From NCBI RefSeq assembly GCF_017991995.1, contig NZ_JAGOPN010000025.1, positions 1 through 64,000 of the forward strand: 64,000 nt of DNA. The letters are read 5' to 3'. Below are positions 41,038-51,336 of this stretch, in pieces. Under the pieces are notes generated by a model. It was not told the DNA's origin, did no database searches, and was given only the letters and a program-made list of their open reading frames with translations. This DNA is from Pseudacidovorax sp. (GTDB taxonomy: Bacteria > Pseudomonadota > Gammaproteobacteria > Burkholderiales > Burkholderiaceae_C). Both the position numbers and the translations under genes were made by a program. The number at the start of each line of letters is the position of its first letter. The first letter of the stretch is position 1.

Positions 41038-42300
41038 ATGAGCCAGGACGACACTCGCGATCTTGGCACGCCACAGGCGGGCAAGGTCGCGCCCGAGGCG
41101 GTGGCGCTGCGCGCCCAGCCGCGCCCGGTCACACGTCTGAATCGGCGCACCTTGGCCATGCTCACGGGCGGCCTGTCGGTCGCCGTGCTAGGGGCCACGA
41201 TCTGGTCATTGCAGCCACATCGGCGCGGCGCAGGCGAGCAGACCGAGCTTTACAACGTGGATCGAGTCTCGAAGTCCGAGGGGCTGGATGGCCTGCCTTC
41301 GGATTACTCCAAGCTGCCGAAGGTGCCGGAGCTGGGGCCGCCGCTGCCGGGCGATCTCGGCCCTGCCATCGTGAAGGCGCAGCAGCCGGTGACACCCACG
41401 TATGCGCCACCGGGCCACGACCCGGAGGACGCTCGGCGCAAGGAAGCCGAAGCGGCAGCGGCTTCCTCGGTGTTCTTCCGTTCTGGTACGCCCGGCAAGA
41501 CCGCAGCGCCAGCGAATGCGCAAGCGGCTGGCCCGGCATCGACCTTGGCGGGCTTCGACCCGCTGGCCGCTGGGCCGGCCTCGACGGCTGCCCTGCCTGC
41601 CGACCCGACCGCCGTGCAGAACCGGCAAGACCAGAAAGAGGCTTTCCTGAAAGGCGGTTCTACGGAAACCCGCAATTCCGGCAATCTGCAAATGCCGACC
41701 TCGCCGTACCAGGTGATGGCCGGGACGGTGATCGCCGGGGCGCTGGTGACAGGCATCAAGTCTGACCTGCCGGGCGACGTGATTGGCACGGTGACGGAGT
41801 CGGTCTACGACTCGGCCACCGGCAAGTTTCTGTTGATCCCTCAGGGCTCGCGCCTCATGGGCAAGTACAACAGCCAGGTGAGCTATGGGCAGAGCCGCGT
41901 GCAGTTGGTGTGGAACCGCATCATCTTGCCGGACACGTCTTCGCTGAAGCTCGACAACCTCGCGGGCACCGACCCGGCCGGCTACTCCGGCCTGGAGGAT
42001 GGCGTCGATTGGCACTGGGATCGCGTCTTTGCCGGTGCGGCGCTGACGACACTGCTGGGCGTGGGCGCGGAGCTGGCCGCGCCGGAGAACCGGCAGAACG
42101 GCAACCGCATCGTGATTGCCTGGCGCGACAGCGCGCAGGACAGCATCAATCAGGTCGGCCAGGAGATGACCCGGCGCAACATGAACATTCAGCCGACCTT
42201 GACGGGGCGGCCGGGCCTGCCGGTGCGGATCATCGTCAACCGTGACCTGATGCTGCGACCGTACCAGCCGCTTTTCGTCCAGAGAGGAGCGGCGAAATGA
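41038..42300 (+). CDS. trbI: TrbI, VirB10-like energy-sensing protein
   Basis: The 420-residue protein has one inner-membrane helix (about 39-58), a Pro/Ala-rich periplasmic linker, and the C-terminal VirB10 domain: PYQVMAGTVIAGALVTGIKSDLPGDVIG, LIPQGSRLMGKYNSQVSYGQSRVQLVWNRIILPD and IIVNRDLMLRPYQP. It spans the envelope. ATG 41038 has GGAGG. It overlaps the DUF2274 gene, the last gene of the series. Confidence 0.96.
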   Translation: MSQDDTRDLGTPQAGKVAPEAVALRAQPRPVTRLNRRTLAMLTGGLSVAVLGATIWSLQPHRRGAGEQTELYNVDRVSKSEGLDGLPSDYSKLPKVPELGPPLPGDLGPAIVKAQQPVTPTYAPPGHDPEDARRKEAEAAAASSVFFRSGTPGKTAAPANAQAAGPASTLAGFDPLAAGPASTAALPADPTAVQNRQDQKEAFLKGGSTETRNSGNLQMPTSPYQVMAGTVIAGALVTGIKSDLPGDVIGTVTESVYDSATGKFLLIPQGSRLMGKYNSQVSYGQSRVQLVWNRIILPDTSSLKLDNLAGTDPAGYSGLEDGVDWHWDRVFAGAALTTLLGVGAELAAPENRQNGNRIVIAWRDSAQDSINQVGQEMTRRNMNIQPTLTGRPGLPVRIIVNRDLMLRPYQPLFVQRGAAK

Positions 42301-42530
42301 ACACCTCCAAGAAATTGCGGCTTGGGCCGCTACCCAAGACCGAGAGCACGAAGCTCACGTTTTTGTGCCCGGTCAGCCTAAAAGCTGATCTCGACCGCTA
42401 TGCCGTGGCGCACTCGCAGGCGTATGGCGAGGCAGTCGATGCCACTACGTTGATTCCTCTTATGCTGGAGGCGTTCATGGCCGGCGACCGGGGATTCAGG
42501 AAGGGTGGCGGGAGCAAGGCCATACCCTGA
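42297..42530 (+). CDS. DUF2274 domain-containing protein
   Basis: This 77-residue protein has the DUF2274 pattern: KLRLGPLPKTESTKLTFLCPVSLKADLDRYA and DATTLIPLMLEAFMAGDRGFRK. The fold looks like a ribbon-helix-helix DNA-binding protein, so it may bind near the element's right end or control the trb operon. It is the last ICE gene, overlapping trbI by four bases and followed by a strong terminator. Confidence 0.82.
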   Translation: MNTSKKLRLGPLPKTESTKLTFLCPVSLKADLDRYAVAHSQAYGEAVDATTLIPLMLEAFMAGDRGFRKGGGSKAIP

Positions 42531-42573
42531 AGTAGGGTTGACGATGTGGACGCATCCGCTACCCCTTCACGAT

Positions 42574-42601
42574 GAAAGCGCAGTCCACTGACTGCGCTTT
42601 C
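42574..42601 (+). terminator. Strong stem-loop terminator at the end of the tra/trb operon
   Basis: GAAAGCGCAGTC (42574-42585) pairs perfectly with GACTGCGCTTTC (42590-42601) across the loop CACT, followed by GCTTTTG. A 12-base stem with a 4-base loop and T-rich tail fits a Rho-independent terminator. It would stop transcription before the ICE end and shield pth. Confidence 0.8.
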
Positions 42602-42810
42602 GCTTTTGACGGGGCTTGCGGCAGGGCGAGACTATGATGGTGCGATCTTGCCCGCCGCGGCGCCCCCACGCTTACCGCCGCGAAGCGCCTATGCAGCACC
42701 TAGCTCGAAAAGCAGCAAGAGCACTCAGCGGCTGAAATCTAGCCTAACCTATTGCCCTGTAAGAGCTTTTTCCCCACTGCATGTCTGAATGAAGGACTTG
42801 ACAGCGGACA
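42602..42810. other. Right-end non-coding segment of the ICE
   Basis: No gene is supported in the 209 bases between the terminator and the attachment site, and open frames here have no family features. Integrase arm-binding sites are expected here, but I could not define repeats with confidence. TTGACA at 42798-42803 has no -10 partner. Confidence 0.5.
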
Positions 42811-42818
42811 TTTTTCAT
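42811..42818. other. attR (TTTTTCAT), right attachment site
   Basis: The 8-base sequence TTTTTCAT is the reported target of Tn4371-family integrases. Here it is followed by chromosomal DNA that leads into pth 58 bases later and preceded by ICE sequence. The matching attL copy should lie left of the window, next to the integrase gene. Confidence 0.75.
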
Positions 42819-42876
42819 GGGCCGATCGTCCACTCCTTCTCTCCTTGGCCCGGCCAGGCGCCGGGATAATCCATCC

Positions 42877-43506
42877 ATGATCAAGCTCTTCGTCGGCCTC
42901 GGCAATCCGGGGCCCGAGTATGAGGACACGCGCCACAACGCCGGCTTCTGGTGGATCGACGCCCTCGCCCGCGACTGGAAGCTCCACCTCGCACCCGAAC
43001 GCAGCTACCACGGCCTGGCGGCCCGAACGAATGTGGGCGGCCAGACGGTCTGGCTGCTGGAGCCGCAGACCTTCATGAACCTGTCGGGCAAGTCGGTGGC
43101 GGCGCTCGCCCGCTTCTTCAAGATCGCGCCGGAAGAAATCCTGGTGGTGCACGACGAGCTGGACGTGGTGCCCGGCCAGGCCAAGCTCAAGTTCGGTGGC
43201 AGCCACGCCGGCCACAACGGCCTGCGCGACATCCATGCGCAGTTGGGCACCGGCGACTATTGGCGGCTGCGCGTTGGCATCGGCCATCCGGGCTTGAAGT
43301 CCGAAGTGGTGAACTGGGTGCTGAAGAAGCCGCTGCGCGAGCAGCGCGAAGCCATCGACGACGCCATCGTCCGCAGCCTGCGGGCGGTCCCCACCCTCCT
43401 GGCCGGCGACATGACCGCCGCGATGCAGCAGATCCACACCCACAAGCCGCCCCGGCCCAAGCCGCCGCGCCAGGAGAGCGCGCCTGCGGATAAACCGCCA
43501 GGCTAA
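42877..43506 (+). CDS. pth: Peptidyl-tRNA hydrolase
   Basis: This 209-residue enzyme frees tRNA from stalled peptidyl-tRNA. The active-site residues Asn10 (VGLGNPG), His20 ([10 protein letters not shown]), Asp near 93 ([11 protein letters not shown]) and the Asn of [13 protein letters not shown] are all present. The C-terminus is longer than in E. coli and ends with a Pro/Lys-rich tail. ATG 42877 with the family N-terminus [11 protein letters not shown] is chosen over a frame from 42817 that runs through attR. The ICE has separated pth from its usual upstream neighbours. Confidence 0.96.
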   Translation: MIKLFVGLGNPGPEYEDTRHNAGFWWIDALARDWKLHLAPERSYHGLAARTNVGGQTVWLLEPQTFMNLSGKSVAALARFFKIAPEEILVVHDELDVVPGQAKLKFGGSHAGHNGLRDIHAQLGTGDYWRLRVGIGHPGLKSEVVNWVLKKPLREQREAIDDAIVRSLRAVPTLLAGDMTAAMQQIHTHKPPRPKPPRQESAPADKPPG

Positions 43507-43534
43507 ACCACCTACTTTCGATCAGGGAGAGACC

Positions 43535-44041
43535 GTGCGACCCCATCACCACCTACAAACGGCGCACACCGATCAGTCCAGGCTCCGCAGGCGTCGCCAG
43601 GCCACGCTGGTCCTGCTGACGGCGCTGCTGGGCGCCACCGCAGCAGCGCAACAGCCCCAACCCGCACGCAGCGGCACCATCTGGCGTTGCGGCAACCTCT
43701 ACAGCCAGATTCCCTGCGACAACGGCCGGTCGCTCGACGAGGCGCCAGCGTCGTCGCCGCAGAAGGCGCGCGAGGCACAGGCCCAGACCGACCGCATCCA
43801 GCGCCGCGCGGACGCCATGGCCCGCGAGCGCGAGCGGCTGGAGGACCGTGCCACGGGCCAGCGCCCCGCCGTCTTCGAGCATCCGCAGCCCCAGCACACC
43901 GGGTCTGCGCTGGCTGACAACCACCTCGATAAGCCCCGCGCTCCCAAGCGCGCCACCGTCGGCGGCGACTTCAGCGCGCGCGCCGCGGGCGAGGCACCCG
44001 CTGGCACAAAGAAAAAGAAGAAGAAAAAGTCGGACGCATGA
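43535..44041 (+). CDS. DUF4124-like exported protein with lysine-rich tail
   Basis: The product has 168 residues: a basic start, hydrophobic signal (ATLVLLTALLGATAAAQQ), then a short DUF4124-like core with GTIWRCGNLYSQIPCDNGRSLDEA containing two Cys, a charged helix (AQTDRIQRRADAMARERERLEDRA) and a tail of seven consecutive lysines before SDA. The start is GTG 43535 with AGGGAGA. It is convergent with the ferredoxin gene. DUF4124 proteins are periplasmic and of unknown function. Confidence 0.7.
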   Translation: MRPHHHLQTAHTDQSRLRRRRQATLVLLTALLGATAAAQQPQPARSGTIWRCGNLYSQIPCDNGRSLDEAPASSPQKAREAQAQTDRIQRRADAMARERERLEDRATGQRPAVFEHPQPQHTGSALADNHLDKPRAPKRATVGGDFSARAAGEAPAGTKKKKKKKSDA

Positions 44042-44062
44042 CGCGGCCCGGTGCCGCGTCGC

Positions 44063-44386
<324 letters not shown>

Positions 44387-44442
44387 TCATTCCCCTGTCC
44401 GGTTATGCTGCGCCGCTTGCCTTCGCGGGCCCAGCTTTCACG

Positions 44443-45402
44443 ATGAGTCTCTTTCTTCTCAAGCGTCTGGTGACGCTGGTCGGCACCCTGATCGGGGCGT
44501 CCGTCATCATCTTCCTCGTTCTCGAAATCCTGCCCGGCAACGCGGCTCAGATGCTGATGGGCCCGGATGCCTCGCCCGATGCCGTGGCGGCCCTGGCCAC
44601 CAAGCTGGGCCTGGACCAGCCGGCCTGGACGCGCTACTGGCACTGGGTGGGCGGCATGCTCACCGGCAATCTGGGCGACAGCTACACCTACGGCTCGCCG
44701 GTGGCTGAGCTGATCCTGGAGCGGCTGCAACTGACCATTCCTCTCGCCTTCATGGCGATGCTGCTCACCACGGTGCTGGCGCTGCTGGTGGGCATGACGG
44801 CCGCCGCGCGCCACAACCAATTGGGCGACGTGGGCCTGATGGGCCTCACCCAGGTGGGCATCGCCATTCCCAACTTCTGGTTCGCCATCCTGCTGATCCT
44901 GCTGTTCTCGGTGAAGCTGCAGTGGTTCTCGGCGGGCGGCTTCGATGGCTGGGGCGAAGGCATGGGCGGCATCCTCGACGGCGTGAAGTCGCTGCTGCTG
45001 CCCGCGCTGTCGCTGGCGGTGGTGCAGGCCGCGATCCTGGCGCGCATCACGCGCTCGGCGGTGCTCGAGGTCATGCGCGAGGACTTCGTGCGCACCGCCC
45101 GCGCCAAGGGCGTGAGCCAGCGCGCCGTGCTGTGGCTGCACGTGCTGCGCAATGCGCTGATCCCGGTCATCACGGTCATGGGCATGCAGTTCTCCGAACT
45201 GCTGGCGGGCACCATCGTGGTGGAGAACGTGTTCTACCTGCCCGGCCTGGGCCGCCTGATCTTCCAGGCCATCAGCAACCGCGATCTGGTCGTGGTGCGC
45301 AACTGCGTGATGCTGCTGGCCGCCTTCGTGGTGATCGTCAACTTTGTGGTCGATGTGCTCTATGCCGTGATCGACCCGCGCATCAAGGCTTCCGACATAT
45401 GA
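44443..45402 (+). CDS. Dipeptide/oligopeptide-type ABC transporter permease (DppB-like)
   Basis: This 319-residue permease has six membrane helices. The DppB signature is ILEILPGNAAQMLMGPDASPDAVAAL near the N-terminus, and the EAA loop is RTARAKGVSQRAVLWLHVLRNALIPV (about 225-250). It pairs with the next gene. It starts an operon of five genes: two permeases, two ATPases and a binding protein placed last. Confidence 0.93.
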   Translation: MSLFLLKRLVTLVGTLIGASVIIFLVLEILPGNAAQMLMGPDASPDAVAALATKLGLDQPAWTRYWHWVGGMLTGNLGDSYTYGSPVAELILERLQLTIPLAFMAMLLTTVLALLVGMTAAARHNQLGDVGLMGLTQVGIAIPNFWFAILLILLFSVKLQWFSAGGFDGWGEGMGGILDGVKSLLLPALSLAVVQAAILARITRSAVLEVMREDFVRTARAKGVSQRAVLWLHVLRNALIPVITVMGMQFSELLAGTIVVENVFYLPGLGRLIFQAISNRDLVVVRNCVMLLAAFVVIVNFVVDVLYAVIDPRIKASDI

Positions 45403-46292
45403 GCAGCGCCGGCATTCCTGCGGCCACGCCCTCCGCCACAGCAAGGCCTGCAGGCCGGCACGGCTTCTGGCAGCGCGCGCTGCGCCACCGCAGCTTCATG
45501 ATCGGCGGCGTGCTCACGCTGGCGCTGATCGTGGCGGCTGCGCTTTCGTTCGTGTGGACGCCCTGGTCGCCCTACGACATGGACATGGCCAACAAGCTGG
45601 CCGGTCCGTCGGCAAAGCACTGGCTGGGCACGGACGCCTTCGGCCGCGACGTGGCCTCGCTGCTGCTGGTCGGCGCACGGGCGTCGATCCTGGTGGGCAT
45701 CATCGCGGTGGGCATCGGCCTGGTGGCTGGCACCGCGCTGGGCCTGCTGGCAGCGGCAAAACGCGGCTGGGTCGAGGAGGCCATCATGCGCCTGACCGAC
45801 TTCTCGCTGGCCTTCCCGGCGATCCTGCTGGCGATCATGCTGACGGCCGTGTTCGGCGCGGGCATCGTCAACGCCATCATCGCCATCGGCATCTACAACA
45901 TCCCGATCTTTGCGCGCATCACGCGCGCCTCGGCCAATGCCGTGTGGTCGCGCGAGTACATCGCCGCGGCGCAGGCCTGCGGCAAGGGGCCGTTCGCGAT
46001 CACGATGCAGCACGTGCTGCCCAACATCTCGGCGGTGCTGATCGTGCAGATCACCATCCGCTTCGCCATCGCCATCCTGGCCGAGGCCGCGCTGTCGTAC
46101 CTGGGCCTGGGCACGCAGCCGCCGCAGCCCTCCTGGGGCCGAATGCTGAGCGAGGCGCAGACGCTGATGTTCCAGCAGCCGCTGCTGGCCGTGTGGCCCG
46201 GCGCCGCCATCGCCATGGCGGTGCTCGGCCTGAACCTGATGGGCGATGGTCTGCGTGACCTGCTCGATCCCCGCTTGGCCCGCGCACGATGA
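45399..46292 (+). CDS. Dipeptide/oligopeptide-type ABC transporter permease (DppC-like)
   Basis: This 297-residue permease has the DppC motif HWLGTDAFGRDVASLLLVGARASILVG and the EAA loop AAAQACGKGPFAITMQHVLPNISAVLI. The N-terminal 30 residues are cytoplasmic. It overlaps the DppB-like gene (ATGA), consistent with stoichiometric synthesis of the channel. Confidence 0.93.
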   Translation: MSSAGIPAATPSATARPAGRHGFWQRALRHRSFMIGGVLTLALIVAAALSFVWTPWSPYDMDMANKLAGPSAKHWLGTDAFGRDVASLLLVGARASILVGIIAVGIGLVAGTALGLLAAAKRGWVEEAIMRLTDFSLAFPAILLAIMLTAVFGAGIVNAIIAIGIYNIPIFARITRASANAVWSREYIAAAQACGKGPFAITMQHVLPNISAVLIVQITIRFAIAILAEAALSYLGLGTQPPQPSWGRMLSEAQTLMFQQPLLAVWPGAAIAMAVLGLNLMGDGLRDLLDPRLARAR

Positions 46293-46350
46293 ACCGCATT
46301 CCCTTCGCCTTCCTTTACGCGCCCGGCCTGCACCGGGCGGCGCGCTGACC

Positions 46351-47346
46351 ATGGCCCTGCTCGACGTCAACGACCTGCACATCGGCCTGCAGACCCACCG
46401 CGGCCCGGCCGAAGCGGTGCGCGGCATCTCCTTCTCGCTGGAGCGCGGCGAGACGCTCGGCATCGTTGGCGAATCCGGCTGCGGCAAGTCCATCACCGTG
46501 ATGGCACTGATGGGCCTGCTGCCCAACACCGCACGCGTGACCGGCAGCATCCGCTTCGACGGCCAGGAACTCGTGGGCCTGCCCGAGAAGGCGATGTGCG
46601 CCCTCCGCGGCAACCGCATCGGCATGGTGTTCCAGGAGCCGATGACGGCGCTGAACCCGGTGCACACCATCGCCCGCCAGGTGGGCGAGCCGCTGCGGCT
46701 GCACCGCGGCCTGTCGAAGGCCGAGGCGCGCAAGGAAGTGCTGGCCCTGCTCGACCGCGTGGGCATTCCCGATGCAGCCTCGCGGCTGGACGCCTATCCG
46801 CACCAGTTTTCCGGCGGCCAGCGCCAGCGCATCGGCATCGCCATGGCGCTGGCCTGCGGGCCCGACCTGCTGATCGCCGACGAGCCCACCACCGCGCTGG
46901 ACGTGACCATCCAGAAGCAGATCCTCGATCTGATCCAGGACCTGGTGAAGGAGCGCGGCATGGGCCTGATCCTCATCTCGCACGACCTGGGCGTGATCGC
47001 CAACAACGTCCAGCGCATGCTGGTGATGTATGGCGGCAGCGTGGTCGAAAGCGGACCGACAGCCTCGGTGTTCGCGGCCAAGGCGCATCCCTACACGCAG
47101 GGACTGTTCGCGGCCCGGCCGGTGCTGGGTGCGCCGCGCGGCGGCCGGCTGGCCACCATCCGCGGCAGCGTGCCCGAGCTGGTCGACCTGCCGGTTGGCT
47201 GCCCTTTCGCGGGCCGCTGCAGTTTCACCGAAGACTATTGCCACACGACGCCGGTGCCGCCGACGCCGCTGCCGGGCGACCATGCGGTGCGCTGCCTGCG
47301 GCTGGAGGCCGTTGCTGCGGCTGCGGCCGAAGGAGTCGAGGCATGA
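46351..47346 (+). CDS. Dipeptide/oligopeptide ABC transporter ATPase (DppD-like)
   Basis: The 331-residue ATPase has Walker [12 protein letters not shown] (about 39-49), the Q-loop [13 protein letters not shown], signature [16 protein letters not shown], Walker [15 protein letters not shown], and the C-terminal oligopeptide domain with [13 protein letters not shown] and Cys-rich CPFAGRC...CHTT, which in this family binds an Fe-S cluster. Confidence 0.93.
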   Translation: MALLDVNDLHIGLQTHRGPAEAVRGISFSLERGETLGIVGESGCGKSITVMALMGLLPNTARVTGSIRFDGQELVGLPEKAMCALRGNRIGMVFQEPMTALNPVHTIARQVGEPLRLHRGLSKAEARKEVLALLDRVGIPDAASRLDAYPHQFSGGQRQRIGIAMALACGPDLLIADEPTTALDVTIQKQILDLIQDLVKERGMGLILISHDLGVIANNVQRMLVMYGGSVVESGPTASVFAAKAHPYTQGLFAARPVLGAPRGGRLATIRGSVPELVDLPVGCPFAGRCSFTEDYCHTTPVPPTPLPGDHAVRCLRLEAVAAAAAEGVEA

Positions 47347-47425
47347 GCGCAGCCCGAGCCCTCACCATGCGCGAAGACGCAGCCAGCGCGCTGCGTGACG
47401 CTTCTCTCCTCTCCGGGGCTTTCCG

Positions 47426-48244
<819 letters not shown>

Positions 48245-48338
48245 AAGCCGCTCCAGAGTTGGGCCACAATGGCCCGCGCCGAGGGGCCGCCGGCCGCTCG
48301 TGAACCGTTTCCGTCAGCCTTTTCGGAGATCTCACCTC

Positions 48339-49829
48339 ATGTTGAATCGTCGCACCCTCCTGGTCACCGGCAGCGCCTCGGTCGCGCTGGCCAGCCCCCT
48401 CGCCTCGCTGGCCCAGAGCCGCAAGGACACCATGGTGCTGGGCATGACGCTGGAGCCGCCGGGCCTGGACCCGACCGCCGGCGCCGCCTCGGCCATCGGC
48501 GAGGTCGTGCTCTACAACATCCTCGAGACGCTCACCAAGATCAATGCCGACGGCAGCGTGTCGCCGCTGCTGGCAGAGAGCTGGGAGGTCTCGCCCGACC
48601 TCAAGACCTACACCTTCAAGCTGCGCCGCGGCGTCAAGTTCAGCAACGGCGAGCCCTTCAATGCGCAGACCGTCAAGTTCGCCTTCGACCGTGCCGGCGG
48701 CGAGAAGAGCACCAACAAGGACAAGCGCACCTTCGCCGCCATCAGCACGCAGGCGGTGGACGAGTACACCGTGGTGCTGATCAACAAAGAGATCGACCCC
48801 GACCTGCCCTTCGTGCTGGGCCAGGCCACGGCCGTGATCGTCGAGCCCAAGAGCGCCGACGGCAACGCCGCCAAGCCCGTGGGCACCGGCCCCTACAAGC
48901 TGGACGCCTGGGCCAAGGGCTCCACGCTGACGCTGAGCAAGTGGGAGGGCTTCCGCGATCCCAAGCTGGCCAAGCTCAACAAGATCGTCTTCCGCTTCAT
49001 CTCCGACCCGGCGGCGCAGGCCGCCTCGCTGATGGCCGGCGACGTGGACGCTTTCCCGCGCATCGCCACGCGTGTGGTACCGCAGTTCAAGGCCAATCCG
49101 CAGTTCCAGGTGATCCTGGGCGGCTCGCGCGCCAAGACCATCGTGGCCATCAACAGCAAGAAGAAGCCGCTGGACGATGTGCGCGTGCGCCGTGCCATCC
49201 TGGCCGCCATCGACCGCAAGGCCTTCATCGATGGCGCGGCCGACGGCTTCGGCACGCCCATCGGCAGCCACTACGTGCCCGGCGCGCCCGGCTACGTGGA
49301 CACCACCGGCATCAACCCCTACGACCCCGAGAAGGCCAAGAAGCTGCTGGCCGAAGCCGGCGTCAAGCTGCCGCTGGAACTCACCATGACGCTCCCGCCC
49401 CCGCCCTATGCCCGCCAGGGCGGCGAGGTGATCGTGGCGCAACTGGCCAAGGTCGGCATCACCGTGAAGACGCAGAACGTGGAATGGGCCCAGTGGCTGA
49501 GCCAGACCTATGGCGGCGGCCACAACTACGACCTGTCGATCATTTCGCATGTCGAGCCCTTCGACCTGGGCAACTATTCCAAGCCCGACTACTACTGGGG
49601 CTACGACAGCAAGGCCTTCACCCAGCTCTACGACAAGATCAAGACCACGGGCGACGCCAAGGAGCGCAACAAGCTGCTGGGCGACGCGCAGAAGATGCTG
49701 GCCCAGGACGCGGCCAACGGCTTCATGTACCAGCCGCAGTTCCCGGTGATCGCCAAGAAGAGCGTGAAGGGCCTGTGGACGCAGATGCCCATCTTCTGCA
49801 ACGACCTGGCGGCGCTGCACTGGGGCTGA
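48339..49829 (+). CDS. Dipeptide/oligopeptide ABC transporter substrate-binding protein
   Basis: This 496-residue SBP_bac_5 protein has a Tat-like signal (NRRTLLVTGSASVALASPLASLAQ). The mature part includes LAESWEVSPDLKTYTFKLRRGVKFSNGEPFNA and VGTGPYKLDAWAKGSTLTL. ATG 48339 with CGGAGA upstream is chosen over a frame from 48300. It is the last gene of the operon, so its specificity defines the system, but peptide versus other ligands cannot be decided. Confidence 0.92.
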   Translation: MLNRRTLLVTGSASVALASPLASLAQSRKDTMVLGMTLEPPGLDPTAGAASAIGEVVLYNILETLTKINADGSVSPLLAESWEVSPDLKTYTFKLRRGVKFSNGEPFNAQTVKFAFDRAGGEKSTNKDKRTFAAISTQAVDEYTVVLINKEIDPDLPFVLGQATAVIVEPKSADGNAAKPVGTGPYKLDAWAKGSTLTLSKWEGFRDPKLAKLNKIVFRFISDPAAQAASLMAGDVDAFPRIATRVVPQFKANPQFQVILGGSRAKTIVAINSKKKPLDDVRVRRAILAAIDRKAFIDGAADGFGTPIGSHYVPGAPGYVDTTGINPYDPEKAKKLLAEAGVKLPLELTMTLPPPPYARQGGEVIVAQLAKVGITVKTQNVEWAQWLSQTYGGGHNYDLSIISHVEPFDLGNYSKPDYYWGYDSKAFTQLYDKIKTTGDAKERNKLLGDAQKMLAQDAANGFMYQPQFPVIAKKSVKGLWTQMPIFCNDLAALHWG

Positions 49830-49863
49830 TGCCCGCTCGATGAGGCGGCGGCAGAATGGATGC

Positions 49864-51219
49864 ATGCCCGCCGCCTCCAACTTGCCCGCCGACCCGTTCG
49901 GCAACCCGATCAGCGTCAGCGACACCACCAGCCGCCGGCTGATCGACGACTTCGCCTCGGGCTTCCTGGCCTGCGAATCCAGGGCGGCCAACCTCGTCAC
50001 CGACGGCCACGACGACGACGCCCCGCTCTTCCAGGCCTATGCCGCGGCGCTCCAGATGTTCGCGGAGACGGGCGATGCGCCCGCAGCCGCCCGGCCCCAC
50101 ATCGAACGCGCACGGGCGGGCGCTGCCGGCGTCACGGAACGCGAACGGCGCTTCATCGAGGCCGTCGCTGCCTGGGTCGACGGCGACATGTGCCGCGCGG
50201 TGCAACTGCATGAGGAACAGGCCCGCGAGTTTCCGCGCGACCTAGTCTCGGTCAAGCTGGGCCAGTACCACTGCTTCAACCTGGGCGACTGCGCCGGGAT
50301 GCTGCGCCTGGGCCTGGCTGCCCTGCCCCATGCGGCCGACGTACCGCAAGTGCATGGCATGGTGGCCTTCGGCTTTGAGCAATGCCATCGACTGCGCGAA
50401 GCCGAGGCCAGCGCCCGCCGCGCCATCGCCCTGCAGCGCAAGGAACCCTGGGCCCACCATGCGCTGGCGCACGTCATGCTCACCGAAGGCCGGCTGCGCG
50501 AAGGCCTGGCCTTCATGGAGGACGTGAGCGAGACCTGGACGGGCCTGAACTCCTTCATGGTCACGCACAACTGGTGGCACTTGGCGCTGTTCCTCATCGA
50601 CCTGGGCCGCGCCGACGAGGCGCTGGCGGTGCATGACCGGCACTGCTGGGGCGTGGCCAAGGCCTATTCGCAGGACCAGATCGGCGCCGTCTCTCTGCTC
50701 GCCCGGCTGGAACTGGCCGGCCAGGACGTGGGCGAGCGCTGGACCGAACTGGGCACCTACCTCGCCGAGCACACGCAGGATCAGGTGCTGCCCTTCCTGG
50801 ATCTGCAGTACCTCTACGGCCTGGCCCGCGCCGGCCGGCCCGAGGCCAACGGACTGCTGGCACGCCTCGAGGCCTTCGCGCCCCGGGCGCCGGAAGCCAG
50901 CCGCCATGCCTGGCAGAAGGTCTGCGTGCCCGCAGCCCATGGCCTCGTGGCCCATGCACGCGGCGACTTCAAGGAGGCGGCCGAGGCACTGGGCACCGCG
51001 CTGCCCCGCATGATCGAGATCGGCGGCAGCCATGCGCAGCGCGACCTCTTCGGCCAGATCCATGTCGACGCGCTGGTGCGCAGCGGCGAGGCCCGCCACC
51101 TGGCGCAGGCGCTGGATGTGGTGCAGCCGCAGCGCAACGGCCAACCGGAATCGCTGCGGCTGGCGCGGCTGGCCGATACGATCCACGCCGGCCTGGGGCT
51201 GCCGCCGGTGGCGCACTGA
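49864..51219 (+). CDS. Tetratricopeptide repeat protein (TTC38-like)
   Basis: This 451-residue all-helical protein resembles the TTC38 family. Repeats include GMVAFGFEQCHRLREAEASARRAIAL and PWAHHALAHVMLTEGRLREGLAFME, and the conserved LNSFMVTHNWWHLALFLIDLGRADEAL lies in the middle. There is no signal peptide, so it is likely cytoplasmic. The function of bacterial TTC38-like proteins is unknown. Start 49864 is uncertain; ATG 49840 lies in frame and neither has a convincing ribosome site. No operon partner is clear. Confidence 0.82.
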   Translation: MPAASNLPADPFGNPISVSDTTSRRLIDDFASGFLACESRAANLVTDGHDDDAPLFQAYAAALQMFAETGDAPAAARPHIERARAGAAGVTERERRFIEAVAAWVDGDMCRAVQLHEEQAREFPRDLVSVKLGQYHCFNLGDCAGMLRLGLAALPHAADVPQVHGMVAFGFEQCHRLREAEASARRAIALQRKEPWAHHALAHVMLTEGRLREGLAFMEDVSETWTGLNSFMVTHNWWHLALFLIDLGRADEALAVHDRHCWGVAKAYSQDQIGAVSLLARLELAGQDVGERWTELGTYLAEHTQDQVLPFLDLQYLYGLARAGRPEANGLLARLEAFAPRAPEASRHAWQKVCVPAAHGLVAHARGDFKEAAEALGTALPRMIEIGGSHAQRDLFGQIHVDALVRSGEARHLAQALDVVQPQRNGQPESLRLARLADTIHAGLGLPPVAH

Positions 51220-51336
51220 GCACGCGGCCGCTGCGGCGGTGTCTGCGACATGCCGCCTGCATGCACCGCTGGCGCCGTGCCTGCCTCGGTTCCTGACCCG
51301 CCGCATCCCTCTATCGTCTTCGGCCTCCGCCCTTCC

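Larger units (their letters stand above)
1..42818. mobile_element. Tn4371-family integrative and conjugative element (right part, integrase end missing)
   Basis: The region carries the gene order known for Tn4371-type ICEs: DUF2958, DUF2285, RepA, ParA, DUF2840, TraF, DUF3363 relaxase, cargo, TraG, trbB to trbI and DUF2274. It stops at an exact TTTTTCAT at 42811-42818, the 8-base target reported for this family, beside the housekeeping gene pth. The integrase and attL must lie left of position 1. The cargo sits at the relaxase/LysR position. All transfer genes appear full length and in frame, so the element looks capable of transfer, provided its integrase end is intact. Family membership is established knowledge; the exact right boundary is inferred from the TTTTTCAT match. 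Confidence 0.9.

Noticed and set aside
42798..42803. TTGACA just before attR as a promoter for pth
   Set aside because: The sequence 17 bases downstream (GCCGAT) is not a -10 box.
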